Assembly (NCBI RefSeq): GCF_001761485.1
Contig: NC_090771.1
Coordinates: forward strand, 124,001 to 188,000
DNA from: Yarrowia lipolytica
Taxonomy: Eukaryota > Ascomycota > Dipodascomycetes > Dipodascales
Reading direction: 5' to 3'
DNA length: 64,000 nt
This document shows, one piece after another, positions 1-12,795 of this stretch. The notes beneath the pieces were generated by a model that did no database searches, was not told the DNA's origin, and worked only from the letters and a program-made list of their open reading frames with translations. Position 1 is the stretch's first letter. Each line of letters opens with the position of its first letter. Position numbers and translations under genes: made by a program.

Positions 1-3000
1 TGGTTTTGCACTTCTCCCTAATTCTACAGCTGTTCCCACACCCTGTAGTGTATATGCTACATGCAGGCTATGCAACCGTCCACGTGACTTATGCACTAGC
101 GACAGGGGCCTTGGACCAGGTGTCACGGCAGCAACGGCAGTGTCAGATAACGATATTGGCCCTTGTTGGCTTTGTCCCACCCTTGTCGACGGCCCGACCC
201 TGGTGGTAGTCTATCCACCTGCATTCCTGCATGCTCGTACAGAGTAAAGAGCCCCTTTTTTGTTTGTAGAAGACGATTAACTCGATTCGGGGTGACGTCA
301 CAACTGCTTGTAACGGCATGACCCATGTCGTGTTGTTCCACTTACACGGGCTATGCTGGCCCTCACAGAAGCAAAGTCGTCTAATTACACACAATTACAT
401 AGCTCGCCGAAACCCATAACGGCACAAAACAGTGCAACTCGACTCAGATAACTCTCAGAGACGTAAGAGACAGCTACCTTGTAGGGATCTACAAGTAGTG
501 TATTTTCGCAACCACCAGGGTATCATATGGGTCATAACCTGTGGTGTTGTCTTGTATAAGCAACAACACATGTCTCCAACCTCTACAGACGTGAAAGCGG
601 AGCAATCTCAAGGGACAAAACACAAATGCCAGAGCCGTTATGACCTATGACTTATGAGCTGTTGGTTACAATGCGCTAGTTTTCTGGTACAGCCCAATAT
701 TGAGACAGCGCCCACATAATATCACGAAAGCAGCCAAACGTTGTCGAAACGCATGAAAAAAGTGCGGCAATAATAGTTTGGAGAAGACTTGAGGGAGACG
801 CGGAGCCTTCTTCTCCGTCATACCCAGAATCTGGCCGTCATAACCTGTCTCGCGCCCCCGCAATACTCCTAATTCCATCCGCCACGTCTTATGATCTCCA
901 CCGACAGCAAACAAGTCAAATGTAGTCGAGTCAAAAGCAGACCCAACACAACACCTTGGTAGATGATAATCGGCAACAAGAGACCGTAAACGGGTCTATA
1001 AATGTGGACAAGAGGTAATAAAGTACCTCGAAGGATGAGACGCCCAAAATATCAACTTTTGGATTTTCCGAAAATCTTAGAAACGCTCCAGTTTCGTCAC
1101 AAGGCGTTTTACGGAAACTCGGACTTCCCCAGGATGTTCTCCGCGACCCGCTCTTCCCCGTGGTCAACTCGCCGTTCTCGTCTGGCCCATTTCCGGAGAC
1201 GGAGAGTCTTTTTTGGGAGGCTGTATCACACCTTTTTTTAGCTGTATCACATTTTCGACTGTAGCCAACAGTTGTCTCACATATGGAGCCGTCGCCCGGG
1301 CAACATCCGCTCCACCACCTCCAAAGAACATGACTCACGGCTTCTCCATTGGTCTTCTGACCCCCACGCCGCTTACTGGATCAGGAAAGTCGACTTTTCG
1401 CTTCTCAAAAGGCCGTTGAGACAAGAACCTGCCTAGTTGGGAAACTGGAGTGACACAGAGACAGTCAAAAAGGAGCCGACAAAGTCAGAGAAGGCTAGAC
1501 TCGCGTTGCAGACAGTTCTCTTTGTGTCTGGGTGAAAGTAACTGAAAAGTCAACTGCGAAATAAAAAGTGCAACAAAAATACTCATAACTCGAGATTTAG
1601 TAAAGCTATCGGAGCGGAGACTTGACCAGAGCAATCAGCTCAATCTCCTAATTCGTCTGATATCACTCAAATCCTAATCTTTGTCATACTCATCATCCTG
1701 TGTTACTTTCCAGTCCAACCTTTTGTTCTGCCTTGTTTGCACATCCCACCTCCACCAGACGCACCGTGGGGCAAGCTTGTTGTGCAGTAGAGGTGGATCG
1801 ACAGGAGGATCTCTGTGGTATGTAAGAGCGTCGTGCTGCCTCACGACATGGCCGACGTTGTGGGGCGACATGGGTCATGCTGGGTACGACAAGGGTCTTG
1901 TCGGGGGGGTCACATAGTCAAGGTCATACTCACCACACAGACCATGTGGTGGATAACAAAAAACTCAAGCCACGTATCCTTTACAGCACAGCCTCAGTAC
2001 AATACCGGAAACGTTCCCCCCCCCCCCTGTAAGTCACAATGACTTAGCTCCAGCCGTTTCTTTGTCCATGTCCACCACGCGAACCCCTGTCAGAACCGCA
2101 GAAATAGCGCTATCGTGAAACGGAGTTTTCCGTTTCATTCCAGAGATTGATGCGAAGCCGCTGTATGTCGCGGGTCCCGTTTGAGCCACGTGACGACCCC
2201 AAAAGCCAACATTTTCGCTCTCGCCCCAATCGACGTCAACGGTATTTTCGCTAATGCAATGCCTAGAATGCATTAGGCCGAAAGCGGACGTCTGCCTTGC
2301 AGCAACTTGACAGGTAAGATTTCGGAGTCCAGACGAATGAGAGGAAGACCGTTGTCGGTGTCCCGAGGGTCTCCGGGGAAGGTTTTTTGCATCACGTGAT
2401 AGCCTGGGCTCTGGTGGCTCCATTGCAATTTTCAGATCTTCGATATCTTGTCTGTAGCGTTTTCTGGCTGGAAATATCAATTTTTGCACGTGAAATTATC
2501 AAAACCCAAAACTTTGGCAGCAACCGCAATATAGCAACCGGGATACCTGCAACATTGCCACTGTGATGGTCGCGACATGGATCTTCTAACCGTACGACGC
2601 CGTTTTCTGGAGGCATTCTGACACCCCCATCGCAGATCACAGAAGATCTGTCTCGGGAGGGCCGATCACCGTTGCCGATCATCTCGCTAAAAGCTAATGT
2701 GGCGCTTGGAGATATAGCGCGATGCGGCGTTTTCCCCACTCTGCACAAGGTGTAGTGCATGTGCATGCCAAGACTTGATTGGTCGGTTGACAGTCGGTGA
2801 TGCTCGGTTTGATGGCCGGTTTGATGGCTCGGGTTTGATGGCTCGAGTTGACTGGTCGCCTGCAGGTCTGCATTGCATGTGGAGTGCATGAGTCACGTGG
2901 AAATGTGGGAACGGGTTTTTTTCGGCGCCGAAAGAAAAAAAATAGGGAAAGGAGTGGTATCTGGAGAATCGTCTCGGCATGGGGAATCGAATGGTACCGG

Positions 3001-6000
3001 TATTGGAGTAGTAGTATCATTGTAGAGTGTGCTGGCTAATGATAAATCCGCGGAGTTTTAAGATCGGTAGAACTTATCATCTCAGTGAAAACACACTTGG
3101 ATTCAAGTTGGAATATTGAGGATGGTCATATGGGAAAAAACGGCTCAAGAATATTGACGGAAAAAACAGATATCAAAATTTCAAACACAGTGTCGAGTTT
3201 CTCTTCTTGCTCATAGTAATCACCCTTGTTGCAAAATTCGTTTCTGACATTTTTCCCCAATAACACTCACTCATAACCTGTACCCACCCCACCAAAATAA
3301 TGACCATCCATCCCCCAACCCTCCAATATCAACACAACGCCATAATGACAGAGGACAGAGAAGAAAAACCACCAAGCGACCATTTAATCACATGATACCC
3401 GCCCCCGAAGAATCCATCGGTGGTGTTGAAAATCGTCCGCCTCGATTTTCTGCCATTTCTGCCATCTCTGCCATTTCTGCCACACTGCCAACATTTTCCC
3501 CAGCACAGAAATGCGTCTAGTTTGTTCCAGAGTTGTCGTACTGTCTTCAGATAACTTCCATCATTTTCTCACACTCACCAGGATCATTCTGAATGTCCTC
3601 TCATGTCGCCATCTCGAATATTCAGCTGGTTAAAATGATTCTTCCTACACACCTCATAATGATCGACAAAAGGATCGACACGACGATCTCTGGACCCAAA
3701 AGGGAAACGAGATGACCTAATGGAGATTACGAGTCCCGCCCGCCTGTTTTTGATCCGCCTTTATTGGCTACAAATGGAGCAAACAAGAAAAATGCTGGTA
3801 GATGGAGTGCCAAGAACGGAACCGTCACGTTACTGATAATGGTAACTCGTTCATGTCATGTGATTTGGAAAATATCTCTCTTTTGGTGATACCACGTGAT
3901 TTGCGATACCGGCGGCATTTTTTCAAGAAACCTGGCCCCAAAAGTGACCATGGCAGGTCACGTGATGGATGAACATAGCGACGCGGCTCTCATCGCACCG
4001 ACTAGATTGCTATGGTGCTTTTTAGCTCTTGTTTGAGCTGTTTTTGGAGCGTCGTGGCTATATGAGACGGACGTTGGGCTAAAGAATTGTTTGAGCAGAA
4101 CTTGTGGCCACGTGGGTTGTACCAGGATATCCGCTGAAGTCAGGGGATTACAATGGTGTCTGTTTCATTTCCATGGGATCATTATTTGTCGACATTGAGA
4201 CAATTTTCCATGACCGATATTTCGTTTTCGGAAATAACGTCGTTTTCCGACGTCACGTGACAATTCGAGATATATCGGCGGGATATTCTGAGGGTTGCGA
4301 GTTGGGATCTGATCTTTGATCCTTGATTGGAACATTTCCTGTGATTCTGTGTTGATTTGACCGGCATGAAAACCGTCCTCCTGTTCGGTGCGTCTATCAC
4401 GTGAGTGTGACGTTTGGCGCCCACGTGGGGGTCCACAGATTGCTGATTCAGACTTACACATCTCCAGCAAAGACTTTCATCTCTTTCACGTGGCGTTTCA
4501 GGGCTGTACAGGGTCTCCAGGGTGTGCTTGTGACGCGTACATAGGGACGCGTGGTGGAAAATTATAATACTGCGGTTTTTGGAACTTCTTTTTTGGTTGG
4601 CTAAATGTTGTTGGCAGGGGTGTTTTTGGTGAAGATCATCGTGGCGGCTAGTCTGAGTTTCTAGATTTTTTTAGATTTTTTTTGGTTTTTTTATATTTAT
4701 TGTTTATTTAGTTATTTTTATTTTTTTGTCCTATTTTCGCTCATTTTTTGCTTACATAAAGCAAGGGGTAATTTTAACTGAAAAACGCCGGAAAAAAACA
4801 AAATAACGTCTTTGGTAGACCCCAGAGTCATCGTGCTAGTGCAGGGAGCGAAGACGCAGGTTCGAGAGTTGTTTTTTCGGTCCTTTGGGGGGCGTTTGAT
4901 TAGTCCGGAAATCCCGGGGTATTTTTCTGGAATTATTTGAGAATTGATGGAGATAAGTCGGAGGAAAAGCTGGGAAAAATCACCAATAATTCAAAATCCA
5001 ATCTGCCGGCCCAAAGAAAGAGCCAGAGAACTCTCTGTGCCTCTCTGTTGCTTCTGCTAGTGCCGTTGATCCCGCTAGACTTCCCGCCAGCAACGTTTAC
5101 AGGGGTGTCAGCAGTAGTCCATGTATGTGTGTTCTGCGTTCGAATATAGTCCCATGTGATTGCGCATGGAGGGAATTTAAACCGGCGGGATCGGTCATGT
5201 GACTCGGGTGACGGTCACGTGGTGGCACGTGATTAGACCCCGAGACCCCGGGGCTCCTCTTCTGACCCTGACCCATTGTCCTCTTCCCGTCTGGTGGAAT
5301 TGACTCCACGCCGATCTCAGATACGAAGGAGATATTATCGAGCCAGCGTCACATACAAGGGTCTGTAGATCGTGATCGGCAATCGTTGGTGCAATAATAT
5401 GACTTGTTTGGGTGGTGGTGTATGTGGTGGTGTAAGAAGGGTTCAGAGAAGTGGTCTGAATGAGCCGAAATTAGGGAAGCACATTATACGACTTCCAAAG
5501 AAGGTCCCGTCCAAATTTCAACTGATTCTGACCACTTTTCACTGCTTTCGAATAGTTCCAAATCATCGTCCGAGGGCAAACAAAACTGACAAGCACAACT
5601 TTTGCCAGAGACATGGCGGAAATGGAACAAATTTGAAAGATGCAACGGAAACCATGGATCGAGAGCTTCAATTTTGTGTGGATTTTGTCCTCTCGGTGAC
5701 TGTTTTCGTCGAGTTGTGTGGACTTGTGTGATTCTCTGAACATTACTGTGTGGCTATGTAAGTCTGAATAATTAATGAGCCGCACACGGATGCATTTTGG
5801 ACCAACTTCGGCGAGGGTCTGTCACATGACTATATACACATCTGAATCTGGGCTTTCCCACTGTACCCTTCTTCATCACGTGACTCGAGGTGAGGTTTGG
5901 GTAGTTTTCTGGCGTCTCTTTGGCTCTTTGGGTTAATCAGCATCAGATATTTTTTTGTCTTCTGACGGTCACCACCTTGGGTCTATGATGTTCATGCTGT

Positions 6001-6736
6001 ATGGTCTAATTTGACCGATCGATTTGCACTGTATTGAGGTTCGTTTTTGTCTTATATAATCGCCAAAGTCCGCTTTTTCTCTCTCTTCTTCATAGCACAC
6101 AGACGACGCAAACACAGACGACACAAACACAGACGATAAAACAAACAGGACTCTTCCCAGTTGCCACCTCGGTAGTGTTGTGAGCACAGTTTCTTGTCGA
6201 TGGTTGCATTCCAGTTGAGATACTAACACATAGTTCCACAGATCTTTACCTGGAGAGGAACTGCTGGGCTTCCTTGACACAGACAGTTCAATGGGTCAAT
6301 TACACGACATTCCGGTGTATCCACCAGCTGCATCACAGATCTCCTGCACAGCTCCAGCACTCCACTCCAAGTCCACTTGTGATGGGCTGTGGGAGCAATC
6401 CCAGTCAGTGGGCGCACCGACTCCCCACGTCCTACCAACTTGCGCTAACTCCCGCTGTACTCCAACGCCGAAAGCAGCAGGGCTGTCCGACAGGGCTATC
6501 GAACAGGGCTGTTCCAGCTCCCGTCTTGTCCACCAGATCGCTCATTTAGCCATGTCCAATTTCCAGGTTCCAGTTGGTCGTTTGTTCATGATCACAGTAC
6601 TGTACGCTACTTGCACTTGTCTACAGGTTTGTTCAATTAGTTAGTCATTACTGTACAAATAAATAAATGCGTCGTCGGACGGTCGCTGCCGGACGTGGCC
6701 GTCGGACATGGCCGACAAGTCTGTCTGAGGATAGGT
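1..6736. other. Gene-poor spacer, left edge
   Basis: I see no convincing gene here. The longest open frames (151 and 165 codons, minus strand, about 2.0-2.9 kb, overlapping in different frames) have no recognisable domain and skewed Ser/Arg/His composition. Visible content includes CACGTG palindromes (for example near 81, 2190, 2394, 3893, 4255, 4399, 4487 and a close pair at about 5216 and 5226), a GGTTTGATGG-type short repeat near 2.8 kb, and T-rich DNA at about 4.66-4.75 kb. There is a TATATAA at about 6053 followed by an ACACAGACGA repeat at 6093-6140. Unannotated noncoding transcripts are possible. Confidence 0.6.
2803..2850. repeat. GGTTTGATGGC short tandem repeat
   Basis: About three imperfect copies of a GGTTTGATGGCYCG-type unit lie head to tail in non-coding DNA. 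No function is evident. Confidence 0.6.
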
Positions 6737-7762
6737 CTATTCTCGAGGAGAGTGGATCTTCTGGTGTCGTCGAAGATTGGAGACGACGGAAAACTGGCGC
6801 CCACAGCCAGAAAACTCGCATCGGAAGGGCTTCTCGCCGGTGTGAGAGTAGGTGTGGGTCTGCAGCGACGACGGCCGGGTGAACCGCTTGCCGCAGACGG
6901 TGCAGACGTGCTTCTTGAGGGTGCGGAACTGGCGCTTGGACGAAAACTGGTTCATCAGATGCGAGTGCGGGTGCATCTGCTGCTGGTAGCCCATCTGCAT
7001 CATCTGCTGCGGCACCTGCTGGCCGTAGTACTGCGCTTGGTTCTGTTGGGCCGCCTGCGCCTGGAATTGTTGCTGCTGCACCTGCTGCTGCTGGAGCTGC
7101 TGGATCTGCTGGATCTGCTGCTGCTGGAGCTGGAGCTGCTGCATCTGGAGCTGCTGCTGAGTCATGGGCTGGTTGAAGGGCTGGTTGAGGAGCTGGCCCG
7201 ATCCCACGCCCACGGCGTAAGGGTTGTTGGCGGTGGGCGACTGGTACTGAGGAGGCGAGTTTCGCACGGGCATGGGCAGTCTGTTGGGGCTCATGGGTGC
7301 GGAGCCGGCCTGGCTGGGGGCCTGTGAGGGCACCTGCGAGGGCACCTGGCTAGGAACCTGGCTGGGAACCTGGCTGTGGACCGCCGAGTGGGCCTGGCTG
7401 TGGACAGCAGAGTGGTTTGCAGAGTTGACTCCGGAGTTGGGCCCCGAGTAGTAGGCAGCAGCGACGGGCCCGTTGGGGTCGTAGATGGAAGGCAACGACG
7501 GAGAGGTGTTGACCTGGGAATGCTGGGGAGACGAGTGGTTGGTGGAAGGGGCGCTGGAGTTGAGGCTTTTGCTCTGGGGCCGGCTGGAGTAGTAGTAGTT
7601 ATCCTGCTGGTACTCGTGGGCGGCCACAGGTGCCTGAGCAGGCACCTGGGCGGCGCCGATGACAGACTCTCGATCCTTGGGCACCAGGTTGTACGAGTAG
7701 TCCGATCGGGGCTGGCCAGCAGAGCCGGAGTAGTAGGGTTGTCGGTCTTGCAGAGCTAGCAT
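6737..7762 (-). CDS. C2H2 zinc-finger transcription factor, Gln-rich
   Basis: This 341-residue protein has two adjacent C2H2 zinc fingers at its extreme C terminus (about residues 285-307 and 313-337), joined by the classical linker HTGEKPF. The rest is low complexity: a Ser/Asn/Pro/Tyr-rich N-terminal half, a VPSQ repeat block at about 131-150, and a Gln-rich stretch at about 201-262 that looks like an activation or assembly domain. Finger motifs FTRPSSLQTH and FSVVSNLRRH resemble, from memory, the FlbC-type regulators of filamentous fungi; this is family resemblance, not proven orthology. It is expected to be a nuclear, sequence-specific DNA-binding protein. The start ATG at 7762 is the first in frame. 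It is divergent from the NatD-like gene, separated by a G-rich spacer. Target genes cannot be read from the sequence. Confidence 0.85.
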   Translation of the reverse strand: MLALQDRQPYYSGSAGQPRSDYSYNLVPKDRESVIGAAQVPAQAPVAAHEYQQDNYYYSSRPQSKSLNSSAPSTNHSSPQHSQVNTSPSLPSIYDPNGPVAAAYYSGPNSGVNSANHSAVHSQAHSAVHSQVPSQVPSQVPSQVPSQAPSQAGSAPMSPNRLPMPVRNSPPQYQSPTANNPYAVGVGSGQLLNQPFNQPMTQQQLQMQQLQLQQQQIQQIQQLQQQQVQQQQFQAQAAQQNQAQYYGQQVPQQMMQMGYQQQMHPHSHLMNQFSSKRQFRTLKKHVCTVCGKRFTRPSSLQTHTYSHTGEKPFRCEFSGCGRQFSVVSNLRRHQKIHSPRE

Positions 7763-8538
7763 TGTGAGATGTGGCTTTGGGGAGGCTTGGGGTGCGGGTG
7801 GCGGTGGAAGGAGGGAGAGATGGCAAGATGTGTGTCTAGCTGCTGTCTCTCACGGCAGACACAGTCTTATATATCTCATGGTACCTGAATGTGTTTGTGC
7901 CAAGGTTTGAATATAGAGTTACGGTTTACAGTCAGGGGTGCAACCACGGATTAGCGAGGTTGACAACAAGAGGTGGGCAAATCGTCGGCTGTTCGTTTCG
8001 CACAAAAAAAAAAAAAAGGGGGCGAGTGGGCTTAAAAGGTGCACATGTGCCGTCTACAGATCGAGTTGGTCGTGGTTGCCGGCCGACTTGAGACCTCTCT
8101 CTCGCCCACCAAAACACAAACTTTGGGGTGTAGGTTTTGCTTGACTTTTCACAGCGGCCATGTTTGCTTTTCGTTTTATTAGGTTTACGCTTTAGGTTTC
8201 AAAAAGAGGTCCTCTGGAGAGTTCTGGTTTGAGTTTGACACAAGGTTCGTGTCAAGGTTTCTGTTTAGATTCAGGGTCAGGGTAGGGTGGAACCCTGGAT
8301 GGTTGGGGGTCACCCTTGGGTTAGGGTAGCGTCCGGGCTGGGTCAGGGCAGGGGCGGGGCAAGGTCTGGGTTTTGAGTCACGGATTGGAGATATTCAGGG
8401 TCAGGGGAATTTTTGCCCCGCTGGGAAATATGGGGTTGGGGTCTTTCTTATTTAGGATATGGGTTAGGGCATTTGCTATTGGTTCTATACTTTGGCAATA
8501 TTGGTGTCTGCATTACACGCTCCTCCGCACGTGATACC
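7763..8538. other. Divergent spacer with G-rich telomere-like tract
   Basis: This spacer lies between the zinc-finger gene (-) and the NatD-like gene (+). It contains an A13 run near 8005 and then a markedly G-rich plus strand from about 8260. GGGTTAGGG occurs at 8318-8326 and 8461-8469, with further GGGTCAGGG-like words. A CACGTG lies about 10 bp before the downstream start codon. Both promoters presumably reside here. The in-frame extension upstream of 8539 is Gly/Trp/Leu-rich and is treated as leader, not protein. Confidence 0.6.
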
Positions 8539-8961
8539 ATGAAGATATCTCCAGAACCCTACACCGCCGATTTGTACAAATTGGTGCGCAAAAACATGAA
8601 GGGAATGTACGAGGGTTCGGGGATGGGGTGGAATAGGGTTGACAAGATTGACGAGATGGAGGACGAGGAGCTGGCGTATCACGTGGCTCGCGAAAATGGA
8701 GAGATGCTAGGATTCGTCTCGTTCATGCATACGGTTGAAGACGACGTGGAGGTGGTATATCTGTATGAGCTTCAGGTGGCCAAGGGTCGCCAGGGTCACG
8801 GTGTGGGTAAGGAGCTCATGAGGGTTGTGATAGACGAGGCTAGGGCTTGTGGTCGTCCGATCATGTTGACTGTTTTTCTCATGAATGAGCGGGCCATTGG
8901 TTTCTACAGGCGGTATGGTTTTGAGCGGGTGGGGGGGGTCCTCAGGAGGGCAAGCGGGTGA
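8539..8961 (+). CDS. NatD-type N-alpha-acetyltransferase (GNAT), short form
   Basis: This 140-residue GNAT-fold enzyme most resembles NAA40/Nat4, which acetylates the N-terminal serine of histones H4 and H2A. The match, recalled by eye against human NAA40, covers the LVRKNMKGMYE segment (human TKTNMQTMYE), MGWNRVDKIDEM, the acceptor-side strand VVYLYELQV, the acetyl-CoA loop RQGHGVG (Q/RxxGxG/A) and MLTVFLMNERAIGFYRRYGF. The ATG at 8539 is chosen because homology begins within about 15 residues; a longer frame from 8413 adds only odd low-complexity sequence. The protein lacks the usual N-terminal extension. It also stops right after the YGFE strand, so the family's conserved SP-containing C-terminal part is absent. 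A G8 run (8931-8938) lies just before the stop. It could be a minimal active enzyme, a decaying copy, or a sequencing slip. Confidence 0.72.
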   Translation: MKISPEPYTADLYKLVRKNMKGMYEGSGMGWNRVDKIDEMEDEELAYHVARENGEMLGFVSFMHTVEDDVEVVYLYELQVAKGRQGHGVGKELMRVVIDEARACGRPIMLTVFLMNERAIGFYRRYGFERVGGVLRRASG

Positions 8962-11080
8962 GGGGATGGATGCAGATGAGGCGAGACACGAGGAGTGACT
9001 AGGCCATGACATGGGTCATATCGGTCCGTGGCATGAGCCATGTCAGGGGGCATTACTGAAGTGGGGCCACATCAGCCATGTTGCGGACTACATTGGCCAT
9101 GTAACGGCCATTACATAAGCATGTCGTGGGTTCGCGCCCACCATCCGCCCTGTGGTGGGCTACACATTAGCGACGCCGTGGGCTGTGGTTCACTGCTGAC
9201 TACTCTGCATCCCAAAGGGGCGATCGGCGAGCGAGAGATCGTCGGGGATCAGCGGTTGTCTTGAAGGATGTTGTCTGTTGATCTGTCGATCAACCTGAAA
9301 ATCTGGAATGTACGCAGTTTAACGAGGGTCGTAACGAGGTCGTAACGGGCGCCGTAATGAACGTGGTCGTTGGCGCTCGGAACCTCTCATTTCGGGCCCG
9401 CAACTTCATAGTCCTAATCTGATGCTCGAGCCCCGCTCATAAGTCATAACCTGTAAAACATCCGCCGCCAGATATCAGCTCTAGCAAGTGGGTCCAAACA
9501 CGCCAACGACATCAAACACTCAGCTACTGTACGGGTACACTGACATCCCTCTCCGGCGTGCCTGATTGCCATACTCAGGGTTTAGGTACATGCGTTTGCG
9601 TCTAGGTCTTGTTTTTTTGCCCTTACCTCAAATTTTTTTTCCGTAGCAACCAATGCGGATATAAGACCAATGAGGGGAAGCTGAGGTCCGTGGAGAAACA
9701 TAAGACGACTCTGGGCAGATGTCTAATGGTCTGGGGGGGTCTGATTTGTGCATTTTTACCGCGGTATTCGTCTTCTCCACATTTTCGTCTGTATGTATGT
9801 GTGGTTATCACATTCGAAGATCAGGAACCGAGCCGAAAACAGGAAGAGCAAATCCCGACGATCCTTCATAAGGTAAGCAAGCGGATGGACAAGTTGCGGA
9901 TCGATTTGGAGTTGATTTTGTCGAGTTGTGTGGGATTTCCAAACTCAGCGGAAACTGCGGGAAAATCGGTCCTGCTGTTTGACCGTCTGTAGAATGGTGA
10001 ATATTGGTGATGTTGGCGGGCTGTAGGCGGTCGGCGGTTTCTTACGGCGTTGCAAATTCACTGGTCAAGTCGAAATGGCCCCATGATCGGCAGATCGTCA
10101 AACTTTTCCAGACATGTCTCTCAAGCAGGGCAAAAAAAATCGAGCAAGTTGGGGAAATTGGAAAACTCAGTAAAAAATAGAAAAAATCACAAAAATCGGC
10201 GGAAAAAATACCAGCATCTCATATTCAACTTGTTCTCTTGATTTTCTCTTAAAAAAAATGAAATGACGTTGGGGGCATCCTCGAGAAAAAAAAAGAAAAA
10301 GAAAAACCCACTTCCAATGGGTTGCTCTGAACCAAATTAACCTTTGTAAAATACGTCAGAAGTTGGCATCAAAGGTGATCCTGATACTGAAAAAATATAT
10401 ATAAAGAAATCTAGAAAAATCAACGGAAATACTATGGCGATAAAAATAACCACATAAATGACACAAAAATGACTCAAATCGCTTCCCCCCTCCCCCCATA
10501 TCCACAAACATTCTAAACTTGTCAAAACCAAGCCATCTATTTTACGATATTTTTTCAGCCCAAATTCGCTCCACCGCCCAACGCCTCCATCCAAGTAATT
10601 GGCGTGTTCTTCTCGTGTCCGTGGCGACGTTTAGACGTTTGTGCTGATCGCAAGGGTGCCGCTCATGGCTGCTAAATCCAATTTCCTGAGTAGTTGTGCA
10701 ATCTGCTGGATTTGGTAAAACGGGGAAGTACATGTAAAACAAAAAAAAAAATTAAAAAAATTACAAGAAAAAACCGAGTTTTATAGTTGAACAAATTGTC
10801 ATAAAAAGTGGTATCAAATTACAGAATAATAAAAACCAGAAAGTCTCATTTTTCCTAATTAAGAGCCATTCCTAGATAACTACACTCTCAAACCCAACAT
10901 TAAAAGCATCCCTTGATCGACAGATCTACATGGAAATCCGTCTAGGGAAAGATCTTCACAGCGCAGATTGGCGCCGATCTGAGGGATCGACGGAGCGCAC
11001 GGGAAATAGGGAAAAGTTAACTCAGCCAAAGCATACGGAAAAGGCAACGGATTTCCGACCGCCAAAAGCAAGTGCTTTTT

Positions 11081-11150
11081 CCACGCGACAGGACTCGAAC
11101 CGACCCTGCACCCCACATGGAAGTCGCGGCACCGGAAAGTTGCAACTCGG
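11081..11150 (-). other. Degenerate tRNA-like segment (B-box remnant)
   Basis: Read on the minus strand, GGTTCGAGTCCTG fits the tRNA T-arm/B-box consensus (GGTTCGANNCC). It follows a possible anticodon-arm-like stem (CCGCG paired with TGTGG around a 7-base loop). The T-stem has a mismatch, and no 5' acceptor strand matches the CGCGTGG 3' strand, so this is not a functional tRNA by eye. A relic of a tRNA or of a tRNA-derived element is likeliest; a chance match is possible. Confidence 0.3.
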
Positions 11151-12770
11151 TCCCCTCTCAGGTGAGACAGTCGAAATCCAAGTCTGCCGGAACCATACGG
11201 GTGACTTCTAGCTGTCAGAACAAACCTGGATCCACGTAAATGGGCGTGGTGGGGGATCAGCACGATCGACAGTGGGGGATCGGCTTGTGCCGTGCTACCA
11301 CGTTACACAGAAGGAGAAGGGAAGGGTGAATGAGCAGGGAAGGAGACGGCTTAGGACGTTCCAAGTGCAAGCATTGTAGAGCCCAAAGCGTCCTTCTCGG
11401 AAGTCCATAGTCCGAAGTCCGCCAAACAAAAAAAAAAAAAAAAACAACAACAAAAAAGCAATTCCAACAGTGACCATGGAACGGAACGTGTTGAAAACCC
11501 GACACAATTGAACGAGATGTAGTCAACAACTACACTTTTGAATCCCGATCCATCTCACGACTCTGATCCACAATTCTGCATCACCCGCCACTCCCATTGA
11601 CCATGTCTCTCTTATCAATCCCATTGTCTCTTGTCTTGGTGGCTGTATGGTGACATCATGAGAACGGAAGATCCAGATGGTCTGCGCTGCACGCACTCCA
11701 GAAAAGAGCAAATCAACCGCCTTGACATGTGACTCAGAGTTCAATTGACGGCAATGAAACCGCCGTAGAATTGAGCCAATTCGGTTCGACTGCAGCGCAG
11801 CGCTTTGCTTTTGACAAACATAAACCTACAGCCAAACCCAGCCGGCGCACACAGTGTAGCCATATGTCAGGGAACGATTGTGCATGGAGATCGGCGGTGC
11901 AAGACAGACGGGACGTGGGCGGGAGATAGGCGGCAGATGGGCGGTGGAGAAGGTGATGGAGTAGGCGTGGAAGACACTTCTTATGACTCCACTCCACATC
12001 CCCGGCTCCGCTCAACTCCACAACCCCCCGCTCAACTCCTCTCTCGACTCAAGGGCAGAGTTCAGCCTCCTGTGGAAATTCACTCCTTCTCCTCGAAAAA
12101 GTAACGTGAGGGGTCCATCCACTACCACACAATTAGTCAGTAACCAGTTATCATAAGAGTGTAAATGACGGAAAGGGACAAAAGTGATCGTCGAGAAAGA
12201 GTTAGGGCTGTGCCGGCTGGACCCACGACAAGCTCGAGGGCGCCAAAGTGACCGCCAGACTTGTTCATAAGAATGACTAACAAGCAGCCAAACCACGGGT
12301 CCAGCAACCACTTGTAGAGCCATTTGCGCTTCTCCACGGAGTTCACCAAAGAGTAGCTGAGGAAAAATCAGGCCATATCCACCTGCCCCAGCTCTCTTAA
12401 GCTCTACTGTCTGTGGTGAGCGAGACTGAGAGAACTTTCCGTATAAGGGTCATACCGTAGTAGTGCCGTGTTCGTAGAAGTGCCGTATGTACATACTGTA
12501 CTCTTAGTTCACCAATACCACTACCGTCGATTCGAGATGAGATGAGGAGGTGTGGCTCCAGCTGTACTCCTCGAGACATGATTGGAAAAGACACATGCTC
12601 TTGAGAATCAAGTCACAGCGCTGGAGATCGTGTTGTCCGTGTTGTCACCGTCTATACGCTTCCACTCGTTGTATTACCACTTTACAAGCATTTATCATAA
12701 TACTTGTTCTGTAGTAGACACTTGTACGAGCACTGACCACACTTGCATCCTGTCGCATTACCGTGAGACA

Positions 12771-12795
12771 GAATGAGACAGAATGAGACATAATT
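12771..12795. repeat. GAGACAGAAT direct repeat
   Basis: Two copies and a partial third of a 10-bp GAGACAGAAT unit. Non-coding, no function evident. Confidence 0.6.

Noticed and set aside
931-1338. 135-codon minus-strand frame
   Set aside because: Overlaps plus-strand frames of similar size and shows no domain or coding-like codon use.
2034-2889. Two overlapping minus-strand frames of 151 and 165 codons
   Set aside because: Different frames, no domain, irregular composition; nothing suggests they are coding.
6695-7327. 210-codon Leu-rich frame opposite the zinc-finger gene
   Set aside because: The Leu runs are the reverse reading of the CAG/CAA glutamine codons.
11081-11150. Functional tRNA gene
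   Set aside because: The T-stem has a mismatch and no 5' acceptor strand fits, so it is listed only as a relic.
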